Below are positions 44,249 to 51,288 of a stretch of 64,000 nucleotides of DNA, piece after piece. The first letter of the stretch is position 1. Each line of letters begins with the position of its first letter. Both the position numbers and the translations under genes were made by a program. The stretch spans positions 1 to 64,000 of the forward strand of contig JBIQMS010000015.1 of NCBI GenBank assembly GCA_044463125.1. The letters run 5' to 3'. This DNA comes from CAYMZZ01 sp044463125 (GTDB taxonomy: Bacteria; Bacteroidota; Bacteroidia; Chitinophagales; Chitinophagaceae). The notes under the pieces were generated by a model, which worked only from the letters and a program-made list of their open reading frames with translations, did not search any database and was not told the origin of the DNA.

Positions 44249-45536
44249 GCCCCGTCGCCTTATGCGTCATCAATTTAAGGATATTGAAAATATAGAGCAC
44301 GGAGCTGGCCAGTAGTAAAAATGCGCCGGCATGCAGGATGTTGACCTGACTGCAGAGGATGCCGATAAGAAATAATGGAAATCCCAGGAGGTAGCAGAGT
44401 GTCATTCCGCGAAAGATCTCCGCATGATACAGTTCTTTCGGGTTAGGGGTAGCTTTTTTTCCGGCTATTTGCTGATACACTTTGTTCCAGATAATAAACG
44501 GGAGTGTCTTGAATGTCATGCCGAGGATCAACGCGGTGATCCAGCCAAAGAAAATCACAAATCCATACACGATAATCAGGCGCATATTTTCGCCGGTCGA
44601 TTGTATGGCGGCCAGTACCAGGGCGAGCGCCAAAGCTGCCGGCCCCAGCATCAGGGGCAGAGAAAGCAGGGATATCCGCATGGGGCCATCAACCCGGCGC
44701 CGGATACGAAGTCGGTAGCATTGATAACAATAGCGGACAAATAAGATCAGCGCCATCGCGATCAGGGAAAGTGGTATCAGCAGCCAGCTATGATGGGTTG
44801 TTGTTAAAAACAGGAAGATAAAAAGCAACAGACCCATGTTGACCAGGCCATAGATCCACCACAATGCTTTCTTATTATCATATTTCGACAGTAGAAACAT
44901 GGGGATCAGGCGACTGGCCACACCCATGATCAGTAATAAGAACCAACCGGCAATACCCATGTGCGCGTGCATGGGAAGGTAGTCGAGTGAACCCGCCGGA
45001 AGAATGGGCGTGGTAAAATTGTAAACCAGTATGAGACCCACCACACAGGTGGCCAGCAACCAAAGCACGGAGGTGAATACAAACAGGGCGTGAATATTTT
45101 CCTTCTTGCTGCGATGCATGCTCACGCCCAGATTGATGAGATAGGCGAGGATGGCCAGTATGATCAGTCGCCCGCCCCATTTGGCGGGCCAGCCCATATC
45201 GAAGACATAGAAGCCATAGGCGAGTAGGGGTATGCCGAGTGCCGCAAAGAAAAAGCAGAGCCGGGCAAGACGTTTGCTATACAATTCACCTTCGATCAGC
45301 ACAGGCACCAGTTGGTGACCCGAGCCCAGGATGATCATGGTACCCCAGCCAAGCGCCATGATATGCACAATGGCCAGGCTATGCGGATGGAAATAATGAC
45401 CGGCAACATGGGTTGCTGATAACAACAACAATAGGCAGCCCAACACAAAGGCGAAGGCTGCGTAGAGGTAAAAGGGCAACACCAGCCGGTGCGGCGTGGT
45501 GGAAGGCAAGGGTCGTGTGGTTTCCGCTGCTGACAT
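44241..45536 (-). CDS. Polytopic membrane protein, NnrS / haem-copper oxidase subunit I-like
   Basis: This 431-residue protein has about 12 hydrophobic helices. Conserved-looking histidines sit in HSLAIVHIMALGWGTMIILG, GSGHQLVPVL, MHAHMGIAGWFLLLIMG and at THHS. The pattern resembles cbb3-type oxidase subunit I and NnrS relatives, which bind haem and act in nitric-oxide metabolism. The exact family is uncertain, and no oxidase subunit II or cytochrome gene is present, so a respiratory terminal oxidase is unlikely. It is embedded in the NO/Fe-S repair operon. Confidence 0.65.
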   Translation of the reverse strand: MSAAETTRPLPSTTPHRLVLPFYLYAAFAFVLGCLLLLLSATHVAGHYFHPHSLAIVHIMALGWGTMIILGSGHQLVPVLIEGELYSKRLARLCFFFAALGIPLLAYGFYVFDMGWPAKWGGRLIILAILAYLINLGVSMHRSKKENIHALFVFTSVLWLLATCVVGLILVYNFTTPILPAGSLDYLPMHAHMGIAGWFLLLIMGVASRLIPMFLLSKYDNKKALWWIYGLVNMGLLLFIFLFLTTTHHSWLLIPLSLIAMALILFVRYCYQCYRLRIRRRVDGPMRISLLSLPLMLGPAALALALVLAAIQSTGENMRLIIVYGFVIFFGWITALILGMTFKTLPFIIWNKVYQQIAGKKATPNPKELYHAEIFRGMTLCYLLGFPLFLIGILCSQVNILHAGAFLLLASSVLYIFNILKLMTHKATGHG

Positions 45537-45537
45537 T

Positions 45538-46347
45538 TCAATCTTTAAAAATGAGGAGATGCACTTCCCCTTCGCTGATGCTGCGGGCTCTGAACTGGAA
45601 GCCCCGGTCTTTTAATTCGGGTAATAAAAAAATGGGAATCCGCTTATGAAATACAAATAAGGCTTCCCCCGCCTTCACATTATCCAGCTTTTCCAGAATT
45701 CGCATCATGGGCAAGGGCATTTCGAGTTCCCGAACATCGATCTTCTGCGTCCTTCCATTAAATCGTTGCAGTTGATTAGTCCAGTCGTCTGAACTATACT
45801 CGTCTGATCCTACAGGTTGCGGTATATCGCTTTTCTTATAGAACCAGGTGTAGATTTTTTCATCGCTGATAGTTTCGGTGTAGGCCTCAAAGCCCTGCTT
45901 CCCGAGCAAATAAATAAGGGGGAGCGGTTCAAAGCTATTGACCAGCCGCAATACTTCCCCTTTTTGCAGTTGTTTTATCCTTTGAATGATGAGTTGCAGG
46001 GGGTCTTCTCCTTTTTCTATCAGGGGTCTTACATCCAGTTCAAGGATATTGTTTGGGTGGAGTCGCTTCAAAAAATCCGGCATTTCGTCTTTGCTTCCAC
46101 TTGGTTCGGGTTTGGGTATCGTATCATCAAAATCAAAACCGAGCGGGCGCAAGCATTTGTAAAAGTCCTCCACCTGGCAGCCTCCCATTTTGGCGGCCAT
46201 GGCTATGCTGGCCCTTCCCGCTATCAGTTTGCGAAGTACCGGGTTGCGCAATTTCACAAAGCCTGGCGAAAGACCCACGATGGCCTCCAGCGCTTCGGGC
46301 CTGTGCTTCAGCAGGGTTGCTATTCGGGTCTGGGCATTGATTGTCAT
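45538..46347 (-). CDS. DUF1858 - DUF2249 - DUF2249 protein
   Basis: This 269-residue cytosolic protein has three parts. An N-terminal DUF1858-like helical region comes first (about 4-70, RIATLLKHRPEALEAIVGLSP). A DUF2249 domain follows (about 100-165, LELDVRPLIEKGEDPLQLI). A second DUF2249-like domain completes it (about 200-268, KIDVRELEMPLPMMRILEKL). DUF2249 proteins have a TusA-like fold and are typical of nitric-oxide and denitrification clusters, but their biochemical role is not established. It overlaps the upstream hemerythrin gene by 4 nt. Confidence 0.8.
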   Translation of the reverse strand: MTINAQTRIATLLKHRPEALEAIVGLSPGFVKLRNPVLRKLIAGRASIAMAAKMGGCQVEDFYKCLRPLGFDFDDTIPKPEPSGSKDEMPDFLKRLHPNNILELDVRPLIEKGEDPLQLIIQRIKQLQKGEVLRLVNSFEPLPLIYLLGKQGFEAYTETISDEKIYTWFYKKSDIPQPVGSDEYSSDDWTNQLQRFNGRTQKIDVRELEMPLPMMRILEKLDNVKAGEALFVFHKRIPIFLLPELKDRGFQFRARSISEGEVHLLIFKD

Positions 46348-46838
46348 ACCGCTTTTTTTTGCTGCCAGAAAATATCCGACCAGTTGTCGTCCACAATATT
46401 ACCGTCATTCGGTAAGCGTTCGGCAATTCGCAGAAGTTCATTCTCGCTTAACTGTTCCTGCAGGTGGGCGAATAGTTCACGCTCCTCGAAGCGGATATGT
46501 TTTTCCAACTTGTCGGCAAACTGCTCCAGCAGGCTGATATTGTTCTTATTTTCTTCTATCTGCTCCACTATACGACGGATTATCCGATGCTCCGCTTCAG
46601 CCTGCCGGCGCAGGGGATCACGGGCATCCAGGGCGGTAAAGAGCAGTACCTCCTCGGCATTGAAATGTTTTTCCAGGTCCACTTTGAAGAAGAAAAGCGT
46701 GTAGGCCGCGATTCGCTCTGCGCTCACGCCGGTTTTAATACCCTGGCGAATCTTCCACACCAGCAGGAGGCCGAAATGATGGTCTTTGGAAAAGGAGATG
46801 ATCGAGGGGTTGCGCTTGATAGGAATGGGCTGTTTCAT
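46344..46838 (-). CDS. Hemerythrin-domain protein
   Basis: This 164-residue cytosolic four-helix bundle has di-iron ligands recognisable as FSKDHHFGL (helix 1), EKHFNAEE (helix 2), EHRIIRR (helix 3) and HIRFEERELF (helix 4). Such proteins bind O2 or NO, or protect iron centres. It lies 4 nt downstream of the RIC gene, giving the operon two hemerythrin-type domains in separate proteins. The C-terminal tail is short and unremarkable. Confidence 0.88.
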   Translation of the reverse strand: MKQPIPIKRNPSIISFSKDHHFGLLLVWKIRQGIKTGVSAERIAAYTLFFFKVDLEKHFNAEEVLLFTALDARDPLRRQAEAEHRIIRRIVEQIEENKNNISLLEQFADKLEKHIRFEERELFAHLQEQLSENELLRIAERLPNDGNIVDDNWSDIFWQQKKAV

Positions 46839-46842
46839 GGTC

Positions 46843-47769
46843 TTAGGATTTTAATTGGGAGAGGGCTTTGGGACAAAGCACATTGTTTTCAAGATGAATA
46901 TGCAATTCCAGGTCGGCCTGGAAATCGCGCAGCATGCGGTAGAGAATGCTGTAGCTGCTGCAGGCGTCTTCCGGAATGCTGTATCCGTTGGAAAGTTGCT
47001 GAATAATAGCCAGCTTCTTGCCCACCTGGGTATGATCATCCTGCATGCTGTTGAGCATCAGTTCAAGGGAATCCGGAACACTGCCCGAAAGCGACATCGC
47101 CTTCACCGCGGGAAACAATACAGTTTCTTCTTCTTCCAGGTGCTCCACCAGTTCGTTGTTGATTTCAACAATAAGCTGGTTGATGGGTAATAGTTCCGGG
47201 TGGCTTTTCCCATGCACGCGGCTCACTTTGGCGGCATAGCCCAGGAGTTCAGGAAGGGTCTTACGAACATAACTGTGATGGACGTTTACTATATAATCAG
47301 CGAGAAAATGCAGGGGCCAGTCCTGGAAGGAGAGGGGGCGGGTTTCAGTTCGTTGGTCGGCCTGTTGCAATTCCTGCTCTATACGGGTACTGTCCAAACC
47401 TTTCTCGGCGCAGGCTTCCTTCACGGTTTTCTTGCCGCCACAGCAAAAGTCGAGACCATATTTTTTAAAGATGGCCACTTTGCGCAGATCTTTGGCCGCA
47501 ATTTCGCCGATGGTTTCTTCCGGTTCATCGGCATTCCTTTTGCGGATATTCACGCGCCAGCTTTCAGGACCCTGCTCCAGGTACTGCCATTCAAAACTAT
47601 TACCCCTTTCGCCAAGGAGCTGATAATACAGCGGCTTGGGGTCATGATCATTATAAATGGTGAGCGTGTCGCCTGCGTGCAGCTCATCAAACATTTTGAA
47701 AATGGTAGGATGCTTATGCCGGGGCTCCAGGGTAGTTACGTCGAGAAATTGGCCAGTAGTCGTGTTCAT
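46843..47769 (-). CDS. ric: Iron-sulfur cluster repair di-iron protein (RIC/ScdA/YtfE) with N-terminal DUF2249 domain
   Basis: This 308-residue cytosolic protein repairs Fe-S clusters damaged by nitric oxide or oxidants. An N-terminal DUF2249 domain (about 7-77, FLDVTTLEPRHKHPTIFKMF) precedes the ScdA_N domain with KYGLDFCCGGKKTVKEAC (C109/C110). The hemerythrin-like di-iron domain (about 150-305) has NVHHSYVRKTLP, HGKSHPELL, EHLEEEETVLFP and HIHLENNVLCPKAL. The usual RIC has no DUF2249 part. The ATG at 47769 is preferred to 47799. It is the first gene of the reverse operon. Confidence 0.9.
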   Translation of the reverse strand: MNTTTGQFLDVTTLEPRHKHPTIFKMFDELHAGDTLTIYNDHDPKPLYYQLLGERGNSFEWQYLEQGPESWRVNIRKRNADEPEETIGEIAAKDLRKVAIFKKYGLDFCCGGKKTVKEACAEKGLDSTRIEQELQQADQRTETRPLSFQDWPLHFLADYIVNVHHSYVRKTLPELLGYAAKVSRVHGKSHPELLPINQLIVEINNELVEHLEEEETVLFPAVKAMSLSGSVPDSLELMLNSMQDDHTQVGKKLAIIQQLSNGYSIPEDACSSYSILYRMLRDFQADLELHIHLENNVLCPKALSQLKS

Positions 47770-47796
47770 ATAGAGATGATTTTTTAATTGATGAAA

Positions 47797-47838
47797 CAAA
47801 GGTAGTATGCCTGAATCTAATAAAAGTATTTAAATACT
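47797..47838 (-). promoter_or_regulatory. Promoter and palindromic operator of the RIC operon
   Basis: On the reverse strand TACCTTTG (47797-47804) is a good -7 element 27 nt before the RIC ATG. The perfect 14-bp palindrome AGTATTTAAATACT (47825-47838) occupies the -33 zone, where a repressor would block RNA polymerase. Its ATTTAAAT core resembles NsrR-type sites of Gram-positive bacteria. The operon's own Rrf2 protein is the natural candidate to bind it. Confidence 0.6.
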
Positions 47839-47931
47839 GTTATTTGGGTCAACCTGACGAGAATCATGTTTTTCCGTAGCAAATCCTAACTTTCCACAAG
47901 ACCCCACTTTAAAGATTCTAAATTTTTAGAC

Positions 47932-48348
47932 ATGGTTACGGTCGTACACTTATCATCTTATAGCTTGTTTCGAAAGGGAGTCAGGGAGCAAGTAGGAAAA
48001 CGGGAAGGCATCCGGATAATTGGAGAAGCGGAGAATGGAGTCCAACTCCTCGCATTTCTGGAGCAGCAACAGCCCGATGTATTGTTGATGGATATTTTAT
48101 TGCCAGGTATGCCGGTAAGCGAGATTTTCTCCGAGGTCACGAGCCGCTACCCCGACATAAAAATCCTGATACTAAGCGTTCATAATGCTCCTTCCGTTAT
48201 AGTGTCTATGTTGGAAATGGGTGCCAAGGGGTATTTGACTATCGATTCGGAGGCGGAAGAGATTCATCAGTTGATCCTGGCGTCATCCAGGCCCGGAATT
48301 TTGTTCAGCAAGGGCGCCAGGCGTTCCTTGATTCCCGATGAGAAATAG
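47932..48348 (+). CDS. Stand-alone degenerate NarL-type receiver domain
   Basis: This 138-residue protein aligns with the receiver half of NarL/LuxR-type regulators (GEAENGVQLL, PDVLLMDILLPGMP, MGAKGYLT) but has no DNA-binding helix-turn-helix. The phospho-acceptor D54 is kept. The acidic Mg-binding pair is replaced by Ser8-Ser9, and the conserved lysine by Ile104. It therefore probably does not work by ordinary phosphorylation. It is divergent from the RIC operon across about 160 nt. The start ATG follows a TTTTTAGAC stretch. Confidence 0.78.
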   Translation: MVTVVHLSSYSLFRKGVREQVGKREGIRIIGEAENGVQLLAFLEQQQPDVLLMDILLPGMPVSEIFSEVTSRYPDIKILILSVHNAPSVIVSMLEMGAKGYLTIDSEAEEIHQLILASSRPGILFSKGARRSLIPDEK

Positions 48349-48571
48349 CCGGAATGCTTGTTTCAATAGAATTTAAATTTTGTAGTCTAATCCAATGGTT
48401 TGATCAGCGAGAGTGAAGGGAAACTCGGGAATTATATTACCATTAAACAGATTGGAATGTAAATTGTACCTAAAGTTTAGTTGATAGTTTTCTTGTTGCA
48501 ATGCAAACTTGAAACAAAATACTGTAGTATTTAACAACAGGAGCCTGGACCGTTTGTCAAAAATTGTAAAG

Positions 48572-48937
48572 ATGAATGACATTTTAGAATACAAGGGCTA
48601 TTACGCTGAAGTTCACTTCAATAGTGAAGATGAAGTTTTCTATGGAAAAATAATTGGCATCAATGACCTTGTAAGTTTTGAAGGCACATCAGTAAAGCAA
48701 TTGAAAAAGGAATTTCAGGAGGCTGGGGAAGATTATTTGGCTACCTGCCAAGAGTTAGGAAAAGAGCCAGAGAAAACGTACCAAGGTACTTTTAATGTTC
48801 GTATTCCATCCGAGCTCCACAGGCAGGCAGCGAGACATGCGGCTTTAAAAAAGATTACCTTAAATGATTTTGTTCGGCAGGCCATTGATAGTATGGTATC
48901 AAAGACCCCTGATACGCGAACCTCGAGCTTTACATAG
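48572..48937 (+). CDS. HicB-family antitoxin-like protein, apparently orphan
   Basis: From the ATG at 48572 this is 121 residues. The N-terminal HicB-like domain (about 4-60) has LEYKGYYAEVHFNSEDEVFYG and DLVSFEGTSVKQL. The C-terminal ribbon-helix-helix or HicB C-terminal part (about 73-110) has FNVRIPSELHRQAARHAALK. HicB antitoxins neutralise HicA mRNA interferases and bind DNA. I find no HicA-like frame with the GSHH motif in the 220 nt upstream or in the gap downstream, so the toxin is absent or lost. An upstream extension to 48509 has no homologous look. Confidence 0.8.
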   Translation: MNDILEYKGYYAEVHFNSEDEVFYGKIIGINDLVSFEGTSVKQLKKEFQEAGEDYLATCQELGKEPEKTYQGTFNVRIPSELHRQAARHAALKKITLNDFVRQAIDSMVSKTPDTRTSSFT

Positions 48938-49243
48938 TTTATTACCAAAATACTTTACCCGCTCTTGCAGCGGGGTGATAGCAGCCGCATAATATTTGAA
49001 GTATTTCGGTGTAACCTCAAATCCACTCGTGTCGAATTGCTTGAGCATGGGGCTTATCTGCGGCTAGGGTGAGGTTTTTAAACTTCCTGATCATTTCATA
49101 AATCCGTTCTGCCAGGTTGCGCATGCTTTCTTTATATCATATTTATACATATAGTTGAAGATCCTGTACGCATATAATGGAGCCATAGCTAAAAATTTCA
49201 GGAGTTTTAATTTCGGGAGCTTTACTTACTTTTAAGGCTTCTG
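48938..49243. other. 306-nt gap with possible reverse-strand coding remnants
   Basis: No intact gene is present. On the reverse strand, reading down from 49124, a frame gives MRNLAERIYEMIRKFKNL and then stops. A different frame within the same stretch gives a protein-like segment (QFDTSGFEVTPKYFKYYAA). Together they look like a frameshifted remnant of a gene I cannot identify. The remainder is A/T-rich. Confidence 0.3.
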
Positions 49244-49855
49244 ATGTTAAGGCCTGCGCGTTCATATCATCCTGACCCGGAATTATTCCAAAAATTTATC
49301 GAAGGCAACGAGGCGGCATTTTCCGCGGTTTACCGTCATTACTATTTCCAGGTGTACCAGTTTGCAAAGCGTTGGCTTTCGGAGCCTAAGGATGCGGAGG
49401 ATATGACAGCCGACACTTTTGTCAAACTCTGGGACCGGAGAGAGAGCTTTGACAACTTCGACAACCTGGGTGGGTTTCTCTACCTGACGGTGAGGAACTC
49501 GTGCTTTGATCTGCTGCGAAGACGCCAGTTGCGGACAATAAAAGAAGAGGAGGTATTTCGCCGGTTTCAGGAGGATATGGAGACAGACTTTACAATCCAA
49601 CAGGTCCGGGAGGAATTTTTACGCATCATTTACGCCAGAGTTGACAGTATGCCACCGAAAATGAAAGAGATATTTCTTTTATCCTACCGCGAAGGCCTTA
49701 AGCCGGCTGAGATCGCCCGCCAGCTGAATCTCAGCGTTCATACAGTTGGTAACCATAAGGCCAACGCCATTCGTTTTCTCAGGCAGGCATTAACCGACAG
49801 ACCCATTCTGATCGCATTTCTTATGCTTTTCGATAGGCTGCCCAGCCACTACTGA
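49244..49855 (+). CDS. ECF sigma factor (FecI-like)
   Basis: This 203-residue RNA polymerase sigma factor has region 2 (about 15-90: AFSAVYRHYYFQVYQFAKRWL, DAEDMTADTFVKLWDRR, LYLTVRNSCFDLLRRRQ). Region 4 (about 130-185: MPPKMKEIFLLSYREGLKPAEIA, LNLSVHTVGNHKANAIRFLR) recognises the -35 element. It belongs to the Bacteroidota type that pairs with FecR-like anti-sigma factors and SusC receptors, which follow immediately. It presumably activates the downstream SusC locus when substrate is sensed. Confidence 0.9.
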   Translation: MLRPARSYHPDPELFQKFIEGNEAAFSAVYRHYYFQVYQFAKRWLSEPKDAEDMTADTFVKLWDRRESFDNFDNLGGFLYLTVRNSCFDLLRRRQLRTIKEEEVFRRFQEDMETDFTIQQVREEFLRIIYARVDSMPPKMKEIFLLSYREGLKPAEIARQLNLSVHTVGNHKANAIRFLRQALTDRPILIAFLMLFDRLPSHY

Positions 49856-49922
49856 CCGCTGCGTTAACGGAATCTGAAGTTTTTGTAAAATTTCCATTAT
49901 TTCTATTAGTGGTTTTTTGCCG

Positions 49923-49939
49923 TTCATACGTAGTATGAA
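49923..49939. promoter_or_regulatory. TTCATAC-GTA-GTATGAA inverted repeat before fecR
   Basis: Seven-bp arms around a 3-nt centre, 40 nt before the FecR gene. It could be an operator or a weak hairpin. The word CGTTCATACGTA here (49921-49932) also occurs at 38079-38090. Confidence 0.35.
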
Positions 49940-49978
49940 TGGTAACCTTATTCCTTTTATCCAACTATTATTATTAAT

Positions 49979-51199
49979 ATGACCGAGCACCAACAGTACG
50001 GGCTTTTGCTATATAAATACCTCGATGGGACAATCAGCGCTGAAGAAGCAGCCATGTTGGAGCAGTGGTTGCAAGTGAGCCCGGAACGAAGGGAACTATT
50101 AAAAGAACTTTCAGACGATGAGCAGTTGCCGGCGGCGATCCAGGAGTACCACCCAGATAACAGGCTTGAACTGGAAGGCCGCATCTTCGATATGATAAAG
50201 GGGCGCATTACAATGAAACCCGACCCTGTGGCATTCTACAGAAGGTCATGGTTTCGGGTAGTCGCTGCGGCAAGTGTGGCTTTGCTATTGGGCCTGGGTT
50301 CCTATTTGGTTTTCTTCCAATCAACCGGTACTTCAGCACCCGTTGCAGAGCAGCAACTCAGCAGTGATGTAAAAGCCCCTGAAAAAAACAGGGCAACGAT
50401 CACTTTGGCAGACGGTAGTACCGTTTACCTGGATAGTGAAGTTAGCGGTGCTTTCGCACAACAAGGCAATATTCAACTTGTAAAGCTGGCCGATGGTCAG
50501 ATCGCCTACCAGGCCGCAGAGCAGCATGCAGAAATCGCTTTGCAGTATAACACATTAACGAATCCCCGGGGCTCTAAAGTAATCGATATAACACTGGCTG
50601 ACGGCAGCAGGGTATGGTTAAATGCAGGAACTACTTTTACTTATCCTGTTGCATTTACCGGATCCGATAGAAAAGTGTCCGTTAGCGGAGAAGCTTATTT
50701 CGAAGTGATGCCGGACAATAAAAAACCGTTCCTTGTAAATACCGGTAGCGCCTTTGTAAAAGTTTTGGGCACACACTTTAATGTGATGAACTATAACGCT
50801 GAGCCGGCAATACAAACCACGTTGCTGGAAGGAAGTGTACAAATTGTAGCTGGCAACAGGGAAATGTTGTTAGAACCAGGACAACAAAGCAACCTGGAAA
50901 AGAACGGCAGTCTCACCTTAACAAACAATGTAGATGTAGAGTTGGTGATGGCCTGGAAAAACGGGTTGCAGTCATTCCGGCATGCAGATCTGAAAACCCT
51001 GATGCGCCGGTTAGAAAGATGGTATGATGTAGACGTGGTTTATGAAGCTGAAGTACCCGCTTATTTAAGTTTTACCGGTGAAGGCATTGCAAGGAATGTG
51101 AGCCTGCGCGAACTATTGCAGGTATTGGAAAATAAAGAATTGAAATTTGAAATAGACGCTGAAAACAGAAAAGTAATTGTAAAAAAGGCAAATCGCTGA
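49979..51199 (+). CDS. FecR-family anti-sigma factor
   Basis: This 406-residue inner-membrane regulator has a cytoplasmic N-terminal sigma-binding part (about 1-80, LLYKYLDGTISAEEAAMLEQW) and one membrane helix (about 84-106). The periplasmic FecR domain (about 135-300: RATITLADGSTVYLDS, ITLADGSRVWLNAGTTFTYP, VSGEAYFEV) precedes a C-terminal DUF4974 domain (about 335-404: LMRRLERWYDVDVVYEAEVP). It passes the signal from the STN domain of the next gene product to the ECF sigma factor. Confidence 0.93.
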   Translation: MTEHQQYGLLLYKYLDGTISAEEAAMLEQWLQVSPERRELLKELSDDEQLPAAIQEYHPDNRLELEGRIFDMIKGRITMKPDPVAFYRRSWFRVVAAASVALLLGLGSYLVFFQSTGTSAPVAEQQLSSDVKAPEKNRATITLADGSTVYLDSEVSGAFAQQGNIQLVKLADGQIAYQAAEQHAEIALQYNTLTNPRGSKVIDITLADGSRVWLNAGTTFTYPVAFTGSDRKVSVSGEAYFEVMPDNKKPFLVNTGSAFVKVLGTHFNVMNYNAEPAIQTTLLEGSVQIVAGNREMLLEPGQQSNLEKNGSLTLTNNVDVELVMAWKNGLQSFRHADLKTLMRRLERWYDVDVVYEAEVPAYLSFTGEGIARNVSLRELLQVLENKELKFEIDAENRKVIVKKANR

Positions 51200-51288
51200 T
51201 AAGCCCAAAGCTCGTAATAATCGTTGTGATCGACTGCGTACAACGTGACTTATAAAAAAGGCAATGATCATTAAAATCAAACTTAACT

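Noticed and set aside
48349..48571. HicA toxin upstream of HicB
   Set aside because: No frame shows the HicA GSHH/GDH motif or a plausible 55-65-residue protein. The in-frame extension from 48509 has no toxin features.
38079..49932. 12-bp word CGTTCATACGTA before GH92 (38079) and before fecR (49921)
   Set aside because: Two copies of a 12-mer with no other shared context can occur by chance. The genes belong to differently regulated loci.
51200..51288. ECF-type promoter (CGTTG ... CGTACAAC) before the STN-SusC gene
   Set aside because: A GTTGT/ACAAC inverted pair is visible, but the recognition sequence of this sigma factor is unknown and there is no second example in the window to compare.
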